From: Arthrobotrys musiformis
Taxonomy: Eukaryota; Ascomycota; Orbiliomycetes; Orbiliales; Orbiliaceae
NCBI GenBank assembly: GCA_036971715.1
Contig: JAVHJL010000003.1
Coordinates: 4,464,001 to 4,528,000, forward strand
Length of the DNA: 64,000 nt
Reading direction: 5' to 3'
This document shows positions 1-11,043 of the stretch, piece after piece. Made by a program: the position numbers and the translations under genes. How positions within the stretch are numbered: position 1 is the stretch's first letter; every line of letters begins with the position of its first letter. The notes beneath the pieces were generated by a model. That model was given only the letters and a program-made list of their open reading frames with translations, did no database searches and had not been told where the DNA came from.

Positions 1-1844
1 ACAAACTCGCCTACTTGGGAAGATGGGAAGAGGCTCTAGTCGTTATCGACACAGCGGTGTCGCTGCTAGCCGTCGCTACTCTGAAGCCAGTAAAAGACAA
101 TGCGCATTCAGAGGTTGAAGCCTTCGCCAGCTTATCCCGAGATGCAGCTGCTATCGCTCTAAATGCAGGCCGAACGCCTCTAGAGGCATTAGTCCTTCTA
201 GACCGAGGCCTCGGGCTTCTGTCGGGCTCAACTCTAACAAAGAATAGATCAGACCCGGAGATCGTTAAATCTGCACATTCCTTTCCCTCTTATAGTGCGA
301 ACGATATGATGGACATTATTGGCGAAGACAAGCTAGTTGTGGTTAATGTCAGCAAATACAGATGCGATGCAATCCTCGTTGAGAAGGGCCGTATAGAGCT
401 AGTTCCCCTAACGCTCCTAGATCAACAAGTCATCGATGCGAACGCTAGGACCCTTCGCAGCGGTGGGGAGAGTTCTTGGGGTGTTCTAGAATGGCTGTGG
501 GAAGCCGTGGCCCTTCCGATTTTGCGAGAGTTTAAAATCTACGAGCCGTTGACGAAAACCCAGGGACGGAGTTCAGGTTCTCAAGATAAAGGGAAATCAC
601 ATACTGCAAAAACAGCCCGGCTTGGCGAGGATCAACTCCCACATATCTGGTGGATAACCACAGGCCAGTTGACTCAACTGCCTATCCATGCCGCGGGTAA
701 ACATTTTGAACGCTCTAATGAAACTGTGTTAGATTGCACGATTTCATCTTACTCAGATTCGGTAAAATGTTTTATAGAGCGTCGTCGAGAAGCCGCCACT
801 CGAGAAACAAACCTTTCCGCGAAAGCTCTCGTTGTTTCAATGCCAAAAACACCAGGCTATTCATCCCTCAGTTTTGCGGAAAAAGAAGCGACCACTGTTA
901 CAGATATCTGTCGGTCGTTGGATCTAATTATCCAGAATTCCAATCTTCGGCGCGAGAGGGACGAAGTCCTAGAAGGACTTCGAGATTGTCAAATCTTCCA
1001 CTTTGCAGGCCATGGTTTCTCCGATCCTACTAACCCTTCCCAAAGCCGTCTCTTGTTGCATGATTGGAGAGAATCTCCTTTGACAGTCGAAAAGATCCAG
1101 GCCCTCAACCTTCAGAATAGCGGCCCTTTCCTCGCATACCTGTCCGCCTGCTCGACCGGCTCAAGTAAGATTATGACGCTCTCCGACGAGAATATCCACT
1201 TGGTAAACGCTTTCCAGGCCGTAGGATTCCAAAATGTAGTCGGCACTCTTTGGGAAGTTAACGACCGGCATTGCGTTGGTGTGGCGAAGACAGTTTACGA
1301 AACTATCGCGGAGAAGGGGTTATCAAACCATTCTGTAGCGCTTGGATTACATCGCGCAACCGTTAGGCTTCGCAATGGAGCTATTAGCAACAAACCTAGG
1401 CCTAGGACCGGTAACTGCAAAGTTCGTGAGCCGAATCTGCCGTCAGGACTAAATAGCATTACAGTAAGTCGGCCGGGAGATCACGAAGAATCTTGCATAA
1501 AAGTCACAAAGCTACCGAAGTGGCTCTATGCCGATTTGAAAAGCTACAGATTAATCCCGTTACGCCTAGCTCAGTACACGGGTTCGGTAGCTATACCTGA
1601 TAAAATACTTTCATTGCCGTTAGAAGTAATCACGGTCCGACAAATACCGCTGCAATTCGAACCCCACCGCCCTTCTAGGAATGCAGATGGAAGCCGAGGT
1701 GAGTTAGGTGGCTCTAGTGGAATAGAGTATGACCCAGAAAATTCTTGCGAAAATGAAGCATTCCTGAGGGATTTGGCGAGAGTCGGGCGCCAACCTGTGG
1801 CACCACAAACATACTGGATTCCATACGTTCACTTTGGTATCTAA
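1..1844 (+). CDS. TPR/CHAT-domain protein, 3' part (5' end outside window)
   Basis: The reading frame is open from base 3, so the start lies upstream; about 613 residues are visible. The first visible residues (LAYLGRWEEALVVIDTAV) look like a TPR helix pair. The CHAT domain, a caspase-fold peptidase-like domain, spans roughly visible residues 275-460. It carries the expected His in HFAGHG (about residue 337) and Cys in LSACSTG (about 383), followed by AFQAVGFQNVVGTLWEVND. Both catalytic residues are present, so it could be proteolytic. In fungal CHAT proteins the chain usually ends soon after the domain in a PYxHFG-type tail. Here that tail (WIPYVHFGI) is separated from the core by about 130 residues of unknown character. 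It faces the caspase-like gene tail to tail, which suggests but does not prove a shared role in cell death or non-self response. Substrate unknown. Confidence 0.85.
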   Translation, partial: KLAYLGRWEEALVVIDTAVSLLAVATLKPVKDNAHSEVEAFASLSRDAAAIALNAGRTPLEALVLLDRGLGLLSGSTLTKNRSDPEIVKSAHSFPSYSANDMMDIIGEDKLVVVNVSKYRCDAILVEKGRIELVPLTLLDQQVIDANARTLRSGGESSWGVLEWLWEAVALPILREFKIYEPLTKTQGRSSGSQDKGKSHTAKTARLGEDQLPHIWWITTGQLTQLPIHAAGKHFERSNETVLDCTISSYSDSVKCFIERRREAATRETNLSAKALVVSMPKTPGYSSLSFAEKEATTVTDICRSLDLIIQNSNLRRERDEVLEGLRDCQIFHFAGHGFSDPTNPSQSRLLLHDWRESPLTVEKIQALNLQNSGPFLAYLSACSTGSSKIMTLSDENIHLVNAFQAVGFQNVVGTLWEVNDRHCVGVAKTVYETIAEKGLSNHSVALGLHRATVRLRNGAISNKPRPRTGNCKVREPNLPSGLNSITVSRPGDHEESCIKVTKLPKWLYADLKSYRLIPLRLAQYTGSVAIPDKILSLPLEVITVRQIPLQFEPHRPSRNADGSRGELGGSSGIEYDPENSCENEAFLRDLARVGRQPVAPQTYWIPYVHFGI

Positions 1845-2340
1845 GTCAAGTATACTATTGCGACCTTAACTCCCGGAACTCTCGCTTGCTCCATAATAGC
1901 CCCTAGAAAGGCGGCCCGGGAATCTAGTCAAGCAAATGGCCTCACGAAAATAAATATCTGGCTAAAGCTGTGAGGATTTTTGCAAGCGAACCTTGAGTCT
2001 CAGTACAAAACTTTTAAACAAAAAGCGCCATTTGGAAATAACTGCCAGCACACCGCTAGCTCGAATGTGTGAAATACCCAATACCAATATCGCGCCCGAA
2101 AACAACCGCCTGACCCAACGAACATAAACCCTAGTATCCAAAACAGCAAAGACGATGATTAAACGTATATACCGAAAAGAAACACCAGCAAAAATAAAAA
2201 TAAAAAGACAAGCGTGTAGAAATGAAGATGGTCGCTGACTTAAAGTCTCAACGTATCAACAAAAAGAACAAACAAGCAAGTCGCTCGCGACTTACAGAGA
2301 CAAACTTTTGATATATACAAGAGGCGGAATACTCGGGAAC
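1845..2340. other. Convergent intergenic gap
   Basis: These 496 bases lie between the stop codons of two convergent genes (CHAT and caspase-like). The stretch is A-rich towards its right end and presumably holds both 3' UTRs. I see no gene or repeat in it. Confidence 0.5.
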
Positions 2341-4785
2341 CTAAAATGAAGTGCTAGGAAATGTTGTGATTTTTAAATCAAGGGTCCCCCATTCGCATTG
2401 CTGCAATAGGTTCCTAGGGCGAAGCTTCAAATGCTGGCCCTGTCGAATATTTCTTGAGATGTAGCTGCTATCGTCTTCATCTTCAAACGAGCTTGAGCAG
2501 GACCGAGAACTGTCGATTTCTTCTCCCATAGCTTCATCTTCCTGCTCCGTCGGGTCTTCCACAATAGCCGGAGCAATTATAGTTGGAGCGACAGAGCAAG
2601 CATGGCTTGGAAGACCTGGAAGTGTTATGTCCTCCCAGTCTACATCATCTGTACTAATAAATGCTCTCACGATATCGGTGATTTCTTCGGGATCCTGCAG
2701 CACGCGTTTCCCCGGAATACTCATCTGGACTGTAACATCTGTGCCGATGTCTTTCGTCACCTTGTGGGCTTGGCCAGGCCCTGGGTGTACCTTAGAGACC
2801 CCCCAAGACGCATCGAAGATGTAGAAGCTGACGTATACGGACTGATACTTACAATTCGCGTTCATTTCGAATGAAAATTGAAGATATGTATCATTCGATG
2901 CCCTGAACGCGTTTGGTGCTTCTGAATCTTTGGTGAATTCGAAGTGATCTACGTCGCAAGCCTCGTCTTGGTTCCCGTACTCGGGTGAGAGATTAACACG
3001 GAACGAGAACATGCTGGTATCCAATATTCTGTGTTTCGTATTTGCTTTCGTGGACTGGGGAATGGTCTCTCCAGCGTACGTAGTACTTTTAATAGCCAGA
3101 ATATCTTCAAATCTTGCTAGGTGACTGAGAATACGTGGAAGTTTGATCTCCCAACCATCATCCAATAAGTAAACAGGTGGGACCCTCGGCATACGAGCGT
3201 ACCCCTGCTCTTTCAGGATATAAACTTCGGAGTAGCCCTCATCGTTGAGAACAACCTTGAAGTTGCAGTCCTCCTCGGAACTAGTCTCGTCAGCGACTGT
3301 GGGGAGGCTCGGGGCTAATTGTAAAGTGGTTTCTTGTTCTCCGCCACTGACGGCTATTTCGCTGTCTAAAAAAAGCCCAGGCGTCCGGTTGATCTTTTGC
3401 TTGAAATCTAGAATCCGGTCGGAGGAGAATCTTTTTCGGAGGGAGGAAACATCGATGTAAGTATTTTGACGAAGGGCCCATTCTCGTAGAAGGGCAATGC
3501 TTCCCGCTTTTTTACAGGCCATAATATTTGAATTCGAATCCTCTAATTCGTACCGAAGCTCAGCCTTGGACTGAAAGGGATTTTCGAGGAGAGCTTCAGT
3601 AATATACGCCTTGACGTTCGATACGGAATCCGGTCCGACATTCTCTTCCTCGGGGAAGACATCGTAAATGGCACCCTTTGCTACTCCGTGAGCATACCCT
3701 ATATCCAGATCCACAAAATTTTTATTCGGATCGAACTTTATAATGTGGCCTACTGGTTGTTGAACAACCTGCTCTTGTCCGAGAAAGGTGTGATTGATAT
3801 CCCCCAAAAGTACTGGAGACTGCCTCTTCACTGGGCGCCGGCTTTTGATGTTGCGTTTGACGTATTGTCTGATTTTAGCGTATGTAGGGTGAGAACTTTC
3901 AGAATTCTCCGTCAAAAATTTCAACATCCAATATGTAAGAATTCCATGCGGTTCGCCGTCGAAAGTTAACTCTCCCGCCGTTTCGTCGCTTTGACAGGCA
4001 GTAAGAACAGTGCACCCGGAGGGGTCTGACAGCCAGCTGAGGGGTGCGACCCTTGTACCATCTCTCATGCACATGTAATCATCGTAATCAGGATCGAGAT
4101 CAAATGCGACTGTATCGGCTTCCTCATCGCTGTATAAATAATCTTCATCGAAATCAGCGTCCCCAGCTCTAGAAGCGTATCCTTCCTCATAATTGAGGAC
4201 TGGCCCGCGAAGCCCATGTCCAGAGAAACAACTGTCGAGAATAACCGTGACTCGTAGTTGCTTTTCGACAACCATTCTTTTGATATAGACCCCGAGTTGA
4301 TATCCCGTAAGATATGCACCTCCGTCCATGACGTCGGCGAGAGCCAATGCAGTTCCGGATATCTGATCTCCATCCTCGTCATCGGCTTCGCGGTCTCTAC
4401 GCCTAATGCCATGGCCGGAATAATGAAAATATACAATGTCGCCAGGCCTAGAATTTTGGGTGATATATTCAAGCTGATCGCGAACATTTTTGTGAGTGGG
4501 TAATTGCGATGGCTCTTCCACTGGACCTGTCTGCGTGGAATCGGGGTTTTTTGTCGAGGTTAAAGCCACAATATGTCGCGCATTTCTCCTTTGCAAGTAA
4601 CTCCTTAGAGCGCTGACGTCTCCGACGCAACCCTGCAAGTCTTTATAATAGACCTTGCGTTCCTTGCCTCGGATGTAATAGTTGACGCCGATGAGGAGCG
4701 CCCATATTTCAGGATTTGAGGTCATCTTTGCCCTCGCGTGATCTATTAAGCGTAAGTACTTAGTTACATAGTCAGCCGCTGCCAT
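2341..4785 (-). CDS. Caspase-like (peptidase C14) domain protein, 814 aa
   Basis: A single uninterrupted frame. The caspase p20-type domain lies at about residues 26-200: LLIGVNYY opens it, YFHYSGHG holds the catalytic His (about 125) and VILDSCFSGHG holds the catalytic Cys (about 186), so the dyad is intact. An acidic loop after the His (READDEDGDQ) is where metacaspase relatives bind calcium. The remaining 600 residues have no domain I recognise; the tail is acidic and serine-rich (about residues 720-780). The first Met is used; a second at residue 21 (MTSNPEIWALL) sits right before the domain and is a possible alternative. Metacaspase-like proteases cut after Arg/Lys and act in stress and cell death. 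Here function is inferred from the domain and from the neighbouring CHAT gene. Confidence 0.85.
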   Translation of the reverse strand: MAAADYVTKYLRLIDHARAKMTSNPEIWALLIGVNYYIRGKERKVYYKDLQGCVGDVSALRSYLQRRNARHIVALTSTKNPDSTQTGPVEEPSQLPTHKNVRDQLEYITQNSRPGDIVYFHYSGHGIRRRDREADDEDGDQISGTALALADVMDGGAYLTGYQLGVYIKRMVVEKQLRVTVILDSCFSGHGLRGPVLNYEEGYASRAGDADFDEDYLYSDEEADTVAFDLDPDYDDYMCMRDGTRVAPLSWLSDPSGCTVLTACQSDETAGELTFDGEPHGILTYWMLKFLTENSESSHPTYAKIRQYVKRNIKSRRPVKRQSPVLLGDINHTFLGQEQVVQQPVGHIIKFDPNKNFVDLDIGYAHGVAKGAIYDVFPEEENVGPDSVSNVKAYITEALLENPFQSKAELRYELEDSNSNIMACKKAGSIALLREWALRQNTYIDVSSLRKRFSSDRILDFKQKINRTPGLFLDSEIAVSGGEQETTLQLAPSLPTVADETSSEEDCNFKVVLNDEGYSEVYILKEQGYARMPRVPPVYLLDDGWEIKLPRILSHLARFEDILAIKSTTYAGETIPQSTKANTKHRILDTSMFSFRVNLSPEYGNQDEACDVDHFEFTKDSEAPNAFRASNDTYLQFSFEMNANCKYQSVYVSFYIFDASWGVSKVHPGPGQAHKVTKDIGTDVTVQMSIPGKRVLQDPEEITDIVRAFISTDDVDWEDITLPGLPSHACSVAPTIIAPAIVEDPTEQEDEAMGEEIDSSRSCSSSFEDEDDSSYISRNIRQGQHLKLRPRNLLQQCEWGTLDLKITTFPSTSF

Positions 4786-7700
4786 AGCTTCGTAATAGGG
4801 ACATTTAAAACACCTACGAGTTCTAGCTTCAAGAGACCCTACTGATTTATGATATCCTGTGGTGACCCCAGACTAATATCCTGTGAGGTTTCCGAAAATC
4901 CCAGTCTAGCCTAGTTCGCCAAGCCCGCGCCCGATGGTTGTGGGTCTATAGTAATTAGTTGAGCTAGGCTGAACCTCGATGCCCGATCGAGTGTATCTAG
5001 CAGCCGATTGAACAAGGGGTACTTTTTCTTTCTGAGGTTTGGATTTATCTGGAGAAAGGCTGTCTGTAATTGTAAGGCTTTTTTAATGCTTCCATTTAGA
5101 TATTTAAAGGGGCGGTGGTGTTCAATATCTGAAAAATCCACCAGCAAGGAGCGGGGCAGCACTATTCATTTATATATACACCGTTGCGCACAAAATTCAG
5201 ATATCCTCAACAAACCGAGCACTTGATTTTGAACTCGAGTTGGGTAGCGCTGCAGCTGCCCCGCGGCCCACATAGGCACCTTTTTGAGTCACGGCTCGAC
5301 TCCGCGAACGCGGATCCCGCATACATTGTCTACGCGAAAAACTAGGAACGGGACTAGTGCGGTGCAATTCGTGTGGATATTAATATATTGCACGGGAAAG
5401 ACTGGGCGTCGCCAGTTCTGTGTGCGCTCGACTTGCATTTCTGGTGGATGTCTGAGTTCCTTGAAATTTAAATCTAATTGCTTAGCTAAGGGAGAGAAAC
5501 CCCGAGACTTAGAGAAGCCGATAGATGTTTTATGTTTTCCGTATCCCGCCAAGCAATTTATCGACTGATGAACATCCGACGGGCTTATCAAAAGTCGGAG
5601 GTCTTCTGCACGAGGACTACTGCGAACCGTAACGACGGGTGCTCTTGCAAAATATAAACATGTCAGCTATAATTGTAAGCATATATGCCAGGGCAGAGGA
5701 GCGCTGAGCGCTTGAGTCAATAGCACGAAACACGGAATGAACAAAGGAAAACGTGGCTACAGGCATCAACATGTCGTTACGCATCTGGATCAATTATCTT
5801 GTCGACGCGATCACCTCACTCTCATCGAAATTTCCAGTCTTAATTCTTCTCGCCCTCCTGTTCTTTCTTTCTTTCTTTTTCTTTTTCGTAATGGCGGGAG
5901 GGTTATCCTTGAACAAGACCGCCAATAGTACCACTCCAGACACCTGATAGACGAGGGCTCTATCATCCTCGGGATATCTCAAGGCCTAAGGGGGGTATAA
6001 AATCATAGATTAATATTTAATCTTTGGTGCTGTGTTGGTCTCGCAGGGTGAGCTGCGCTCGAGACGTCGACCATTACACTTTTGGCGTCGACTTGACACA
6101 TTGACGCTGACGTACACGTATATACGTTGTCCCGACGCCAGACACTCCATTCTAAGCTGTCAACATGTTATTAGAGAAGGAAATCAATATTACCAATGTT
6201 GCAAACTTGTACCAACATAACTCGATATCCGATTCAATCTATATGATTGGATTTGTCTCGTGCCGATGTCGCGATTTGGATACGAAAACCTAAAAACAGG
6301 TCAAACCTTGTGCAGATTTTTTTATAATCAGTTTTGGATTCATCAGAGCTGTGGAGACAGAACCTCAGGCCACCTCCCCCCAGCACACTCCCTCGATCTA
6401 GTCTGGAGCCCTCGATCAGCCTGCAGCTAACCCCCAGTCTAAAAGCAAGCGAGAAAGATAATCTGTGTTACAGTGTCCCCCCAAGGACACAGAAGCTAGA
6501 AGCGGCAGCCATGCACAACCATATAATTACTTAGGTAAGTACTTGCCAAGGTATATATACATAGGCAATAACATGTATATATAAAATTGCGCATTGCATA
6601 CTATTCGACGTCGACTGTTGGCTTTCCGTACGATCGTTACTGTGCAACGTAGGCGACGTCGTCACCACATTTCACCACCAGCTCGATGAGCGATATTAAG
6701 ACACATGATATCAAAGGAATGCGGGTGCTGCTGGCGGTTTCGAATTCGTCTCAGTTCCTGCACTTCCCAACCCATCATCGATCGATGCCTAATGGCTGCT
6801 CACAAACTTTCCAAAGAATTGCTTTTGTACAAGTAAGCATTCATTAAATAAATCGCGCATGGCAGCCCCTATCTGTGAGCCGTCCTTGGCTGCTGATAAG
6901 AAATTATGTCGATGTCATGATACGGGTGGGCTGGGTACGAGACAAGTCATGATATCATGATTTGTCTGGTACCCAGACCTGGGATCATGACATGAAAATT
7001 CAAAAGTTTTCAAAAGAGGGTCGAGCAAGCCAAGAAGACGACAGGGCTCTATGGATCGACTGCATTTAATCTAGCCTCGCAGAACCGATCAACGTACTTA
7101 TTTGCCCACTATACTAGTCTCGTTCCCAGCGGGCGCGGGCACTACATTTGTTTTTAACACGTCCCCGATACAGATTCAATAGATGTATCGCTTGAAGTGG
7201 CGTCGTCCCCTGCCATAGTACTGAGACAAGAAGGCCTAATCAAATTATATTTGCGGACCGTTCGCAAATGTGAGGCCCACTCTGGATCCTTGTGACGCCA
7301 TAACCACTGAGTGTATAAATCTACCCCGCAATCGCTAGCCTAACCTCAGGGGGGAAAAAGTGTATGTGTTTATATAGGTGCACGAGATATCATGCAAGGG
7401 CTGTGAACGTTTAGGGGGCTTATCTTAATATGTGAAGATATAATATATAAATCGCGGAAAATCAAAATTTATTGGAGTTAACATTAACATATATACACAT
7501 AAGAGCCCCGAATATATACGTTAAGGATGGACTCCAAGGTCAAGCACGGCCACAAGCAGAGTACAGGTTGTGGTGTTATGGTGCTGGGACAAACACCACC
7601 CCCGGCCCCTCCATCTTCATTCCTGCCTCCCACCACCACGGTTCCGCAGCTGGATCCCTGTCTCTCTCCTTCCTCATCCATTCGATCGCTCGACAGATGA

Positions 7701-8677
7701 TCATACATCGCCGATATTGTTCGAACCGACTCCAGTGAAGATATGCATATGCGATGACTTCTGGGATTCCATGACGCATAACTCGCAAAGCTGGCCTGGT
7801 TGTTCTGGAGTTTTCGCGAGTGTGGTAGGTTCGGTCTGGCAACCAGGGCCCTGCGCAGGCCATTTTCGGGGTGGATGAGGGTTTTCTCGGACGATATATC
7901 AATACCGTTTGCAACGTTGCCCCCTCTTTTTTTTTTAGGAAAAACAAGAAATGGATTCCTTGTTTTTTCGTTGATCATGCAATGCAATGCGATAGTAGAA
8001 GGATTGCGATTTATTTTTGGTCAAAGTTTTCGGAGTCCGGAGTCGAAGGAGCAGGTGCAGAACTACTCGGAACGAATACTTGTTTGGTTGGTGCCAGTCA
8101 CTCTTTGTGCGGTCTACGAGACCAATTGGTGCTGTAACCTGTTTTGTCATCAACGGAACAAGCCGTCACCCCAAGAGTTCGCTGCAGACCAGCCGTCACC
8201 GCCTCAATATCGATATCGGCCTCACCTCAACGCAGCGTGTGTGCACGTACTTTGACCCAGTCGGGGTTTAAAACTACGCCTAGCATGAAGGGAAAACCAG
8301 AAAGATACCATTTCGCAGGGCTAATCTTGAGATAATCTTTCGTTCAACAGCTCGGGCGATATAATATTTAATTATGGTATAAACGCAAGGTTTAGTTTGA
8401 CGCATAAAAGTCTTCCATAAGGACCCTTACAATCGGTCTTGGCAGGATTCCAATGATGGAAAACCGCTTTCTTTGCTTTCATTTCTTTCCTTTTTTTTTC
8501 GAATTTTTACAGCTCGTCTATATATGTAATTTTGCAGAGCTCTATAATAGTTAAATCTATAAAGATCGACGTCTTGGGAGCTAACTACGGGTATAAACTT
8601 TTCCGCGCTTTACATGTAGTCTCAGTATAATTTAGTACGCAGAAATAAGTCTTCTAAACTAGAAATTTGAACTTTCA
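4786..8677. other. 3.9-kb stretch without a recognisable gene
   Basis: Many short overlapping ORFs occur on both strands (for example around 5284-5591 and 7484-8255) but none shows a family motif, convincing splice structure or signal peptide. The only clear structure is the near-palindrome at 6912-6993, entered separately. Short AT-rich TATA-like runs occur near 7310-7450. The right part may include the 3' UTR of the F-box gene that ends at 8678. Confidence 0.5.
6912..6993. repeat. 82-bp imperfect inverted repeat (palindrome)
   Basis: Both outer ends read ATGTCATGAT inward, and the inner arms TGGGTACgAGACAAgTCATGA pair with their mirror copies around a centre near 6952-6953. Mismatches are concentrated about 10-18 bases in from each end. 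There is virtually no loop, so the DNA could form a cruciform or its transcript a long hairpin. No target-site duplication or transposase ORF is evident. Confidence 0.75.
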
Positions 8678-11043
8678 CTAATATCGCGTTCGAAGAATTG
8701 GACGAGGGCGAGACCTCCAGCGATGTGGTTCATCCATATGGCGGTACATACTATCCACAAAGGTTTTTGCAAGTCTGTAGTTGTCAAAGAGAGACCATTT
8801 TAGAATATAAAATCATTTTTGTGGGGAAATCTAGACTCTGAAAAGTTAAGGACACAGGGACACTTACTGGATTGGATCACGCCCTTCTTCCCGTATAACA
8901 TCATTGATATCGGCCACAGGTTGTACCTCTGGAAAGTATCCTTCAGGTCTCTCATACGAGCCACGCAAATGCCATTTGACACGAAATGACACCGTACTCT
9001 CGACATCTCGATCAGTATTGCCAATACATCCGAAGATAATCCATTCAAGCGTCGGGGCTACGTCACGGGGCCGAGACCCGTGAGATCCGTACAGTTGAGC
9101 TGCTTCGAGGGCGATAGAATAAAACTTGTCGCATGCCTCTCTCACCGCCTCTTCGTCGCTTAATTCATCGGCTAGGCCCCCGTGCTTTGTTGATACCCAC
9201 CGGAGTACGCCGTAACGGTAATTAGCAGATGATGGGATAAAATTCAGTACTCTTAATCGTTTGAGCTCCGCAAATGCTTTGGGAATGTGGACATCGGGGG
9301 TATAAAAAATTCCTGGGCAAAGAATCTGGCTGTCGCCTCCTGTGAGGGGCTTATCAATTGAATTATGGGTACGTGGTTAGCGTTGACTGTATATCTGGGG
9401 ATGCTGGTATATTTCATGGATGCGAGGTTTACGCTCGTTTCAAGATGGAGTTACACACCTGCTCTTGCATCATCATCGGGAGAGATAACTCGATCAAGTC
9501 CAGATCCCTATACGCCGAGGTTCCATTGTCGAAACAATTATCACTTTGTTGCGGAGACTGAAAAAGGCCCTGCTCTGCCAATTTCACGAAATGGGAAAGA
9601 TATCTCAATGTATCTCTGTTGCGGGACACAATATCGCTATTGAAAGGAAATTCAGATTCAGTGTGCGGGTTCACGCTTGCGAGGTTCTCTGCTTCACCTT
9701 GAAGGTGAAGCTGTTTTGTCTGCACTTGGTATGCTAGGAATCTTAAACCAGGCTGAAGCGTTTCAAGAAATCTGTTGACGGCGGTTGAGTCCTCGCTTTC
9801 ATCGTGGACGATGAAAGTGTCGAGCTTGAGACTTGCCTTGGGGGCAAGAGACGACAAAAAAACGCCCGTATTGCAGCAAAGGTTTATATGTAGGTCTTTT
9901 AGATGGCTGACATCTACGTGTCTGGCCATCTCGCTCGTAAGTACGACCATCTGACTCAAGCAAAGTTTCCGTAGGCGCATTTTTTTGACGGGAGAGAACA
10001 AACAAAACTCAACAAAGTCTTCAATTGTGTCAATATTATCCATTTCTGGATAATCTGGGCTCTTTGGGATGAAATTACTCCATGTCCGCGCCTTGGCCGA
10101 TAACATAGCATCAATGGCAGAGAACACGGCTCTTTCGTGAACCGCTCTCCCGAGGAGACTTAGTTCTTGCAAGGAGCAAGCCGCGTTTAAGAGATAGTGA
10201 ACTTGCAGGATGCCACGTAAATCACCGATTCCGTATGCTATGAGCTCTCGGAGGTTGGGGAGTACGAGCCCCGGGAGCTTTTTCGGCAGCGGCGATGTCC
10301 AAAGGTTTGGCTCGTTGAGGTCTGGATGCGGGACCATATTCCAGTTAAATTTATTCGGCGCAACTGTTATCTTTAACGAGGTAATGGTCGAGGCGTTTAA
10401 AGTAATTAGCTCCATCAACCAGTAGGTGCCTGGAATGAGTCCTAGACGGGTCTCATCCTCGGACATGTCAAGCGGGGGAGTATTTGGACTAAAGTTAGGG
10501 CCTTTGAATCTACGACTCAGTCACAAATCGGTTTTAATCAGCTAAAATCACAACCCATTTTTCGAAGCTACCCTGACGTTTATACGTACATGATATTTGT
10601 GAATTTCATTTGGGCTCCCCATACCGGCGGCAGGTTCACAAGAGATGCTGCTGGCCCCGAGTCGGGTGCATTGCCAGACCAAAACGGTTTCTTAGACTGT
10701 GACCCCCGGATTTCACTGAAATTTATGAATATAGTCCGAACAAAAGAGAACAACGGAACTGGGTCGTGATACAACTTCTGAACTTCATTTGGTATTTCGT
10801 CATCTGCCAAGGTGCTGATGTGAAGTTCTTCATAGAGTATTGGTGTGACTATATTGTTGAGCCGTTTTGACGAGCGGGCTAAGTGACACAATGAAGAGCG
10901 TGAACTCTGCGATATCTGCGAAAGTGGTTTTATTTATTAGGTAATTACTGAAAGTTTTCAAGCACGAGCTCTATCAAATATGTACTTACGAGCGAAAATA
11001 TCTCATCAAGGATTTCGGTTGGAAGATCGTTCAGGTTAGCCAT
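8678..11043 (-). CDS. F-box protein, 661 aa, five exons
   Basis: Exons on the minus strand are 11043-10990, 10915-10590, 10509-9459, 9325-8868 and 8774-8678. All junctions have GT..AG borders and the phases close to 661 codons plus a TAG. The F-box starts at residue 2-3 (LNDLPTEILDEIFSL) and is split by the first intron; it continues LARSSKRLNNIV. F-box proteins recruit substrates to SCF ubiquitin ligases through Skp1. The region after the box has LRR-like leucine spacing (for example LVLPNLRELIAYG, LQELSLLGRAV), so a substrate-binding leucine-rich fold is likely but not certain. The last two exons (ILCPGIFYTPDVHIPKAFAEL and the basic tail ending RPILRTRY) rest on splice signals and phase only. 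Substrate unknown. Confidence 0.78.

Noticed and set aside
4065..4487. A 140-codon ORF in another frame of the caspase-like gene
   Set aside because: It lies wholly inside the well-supported peptidase C14 frame and has no independent support.
7484..8255. Several ORFs of 100-167 codons on both strands
   Set aside because: They overlap each other in many frames, show no motif or signal peptide, and have no supporting splice structure; probably chance in GC-balanced DNA.
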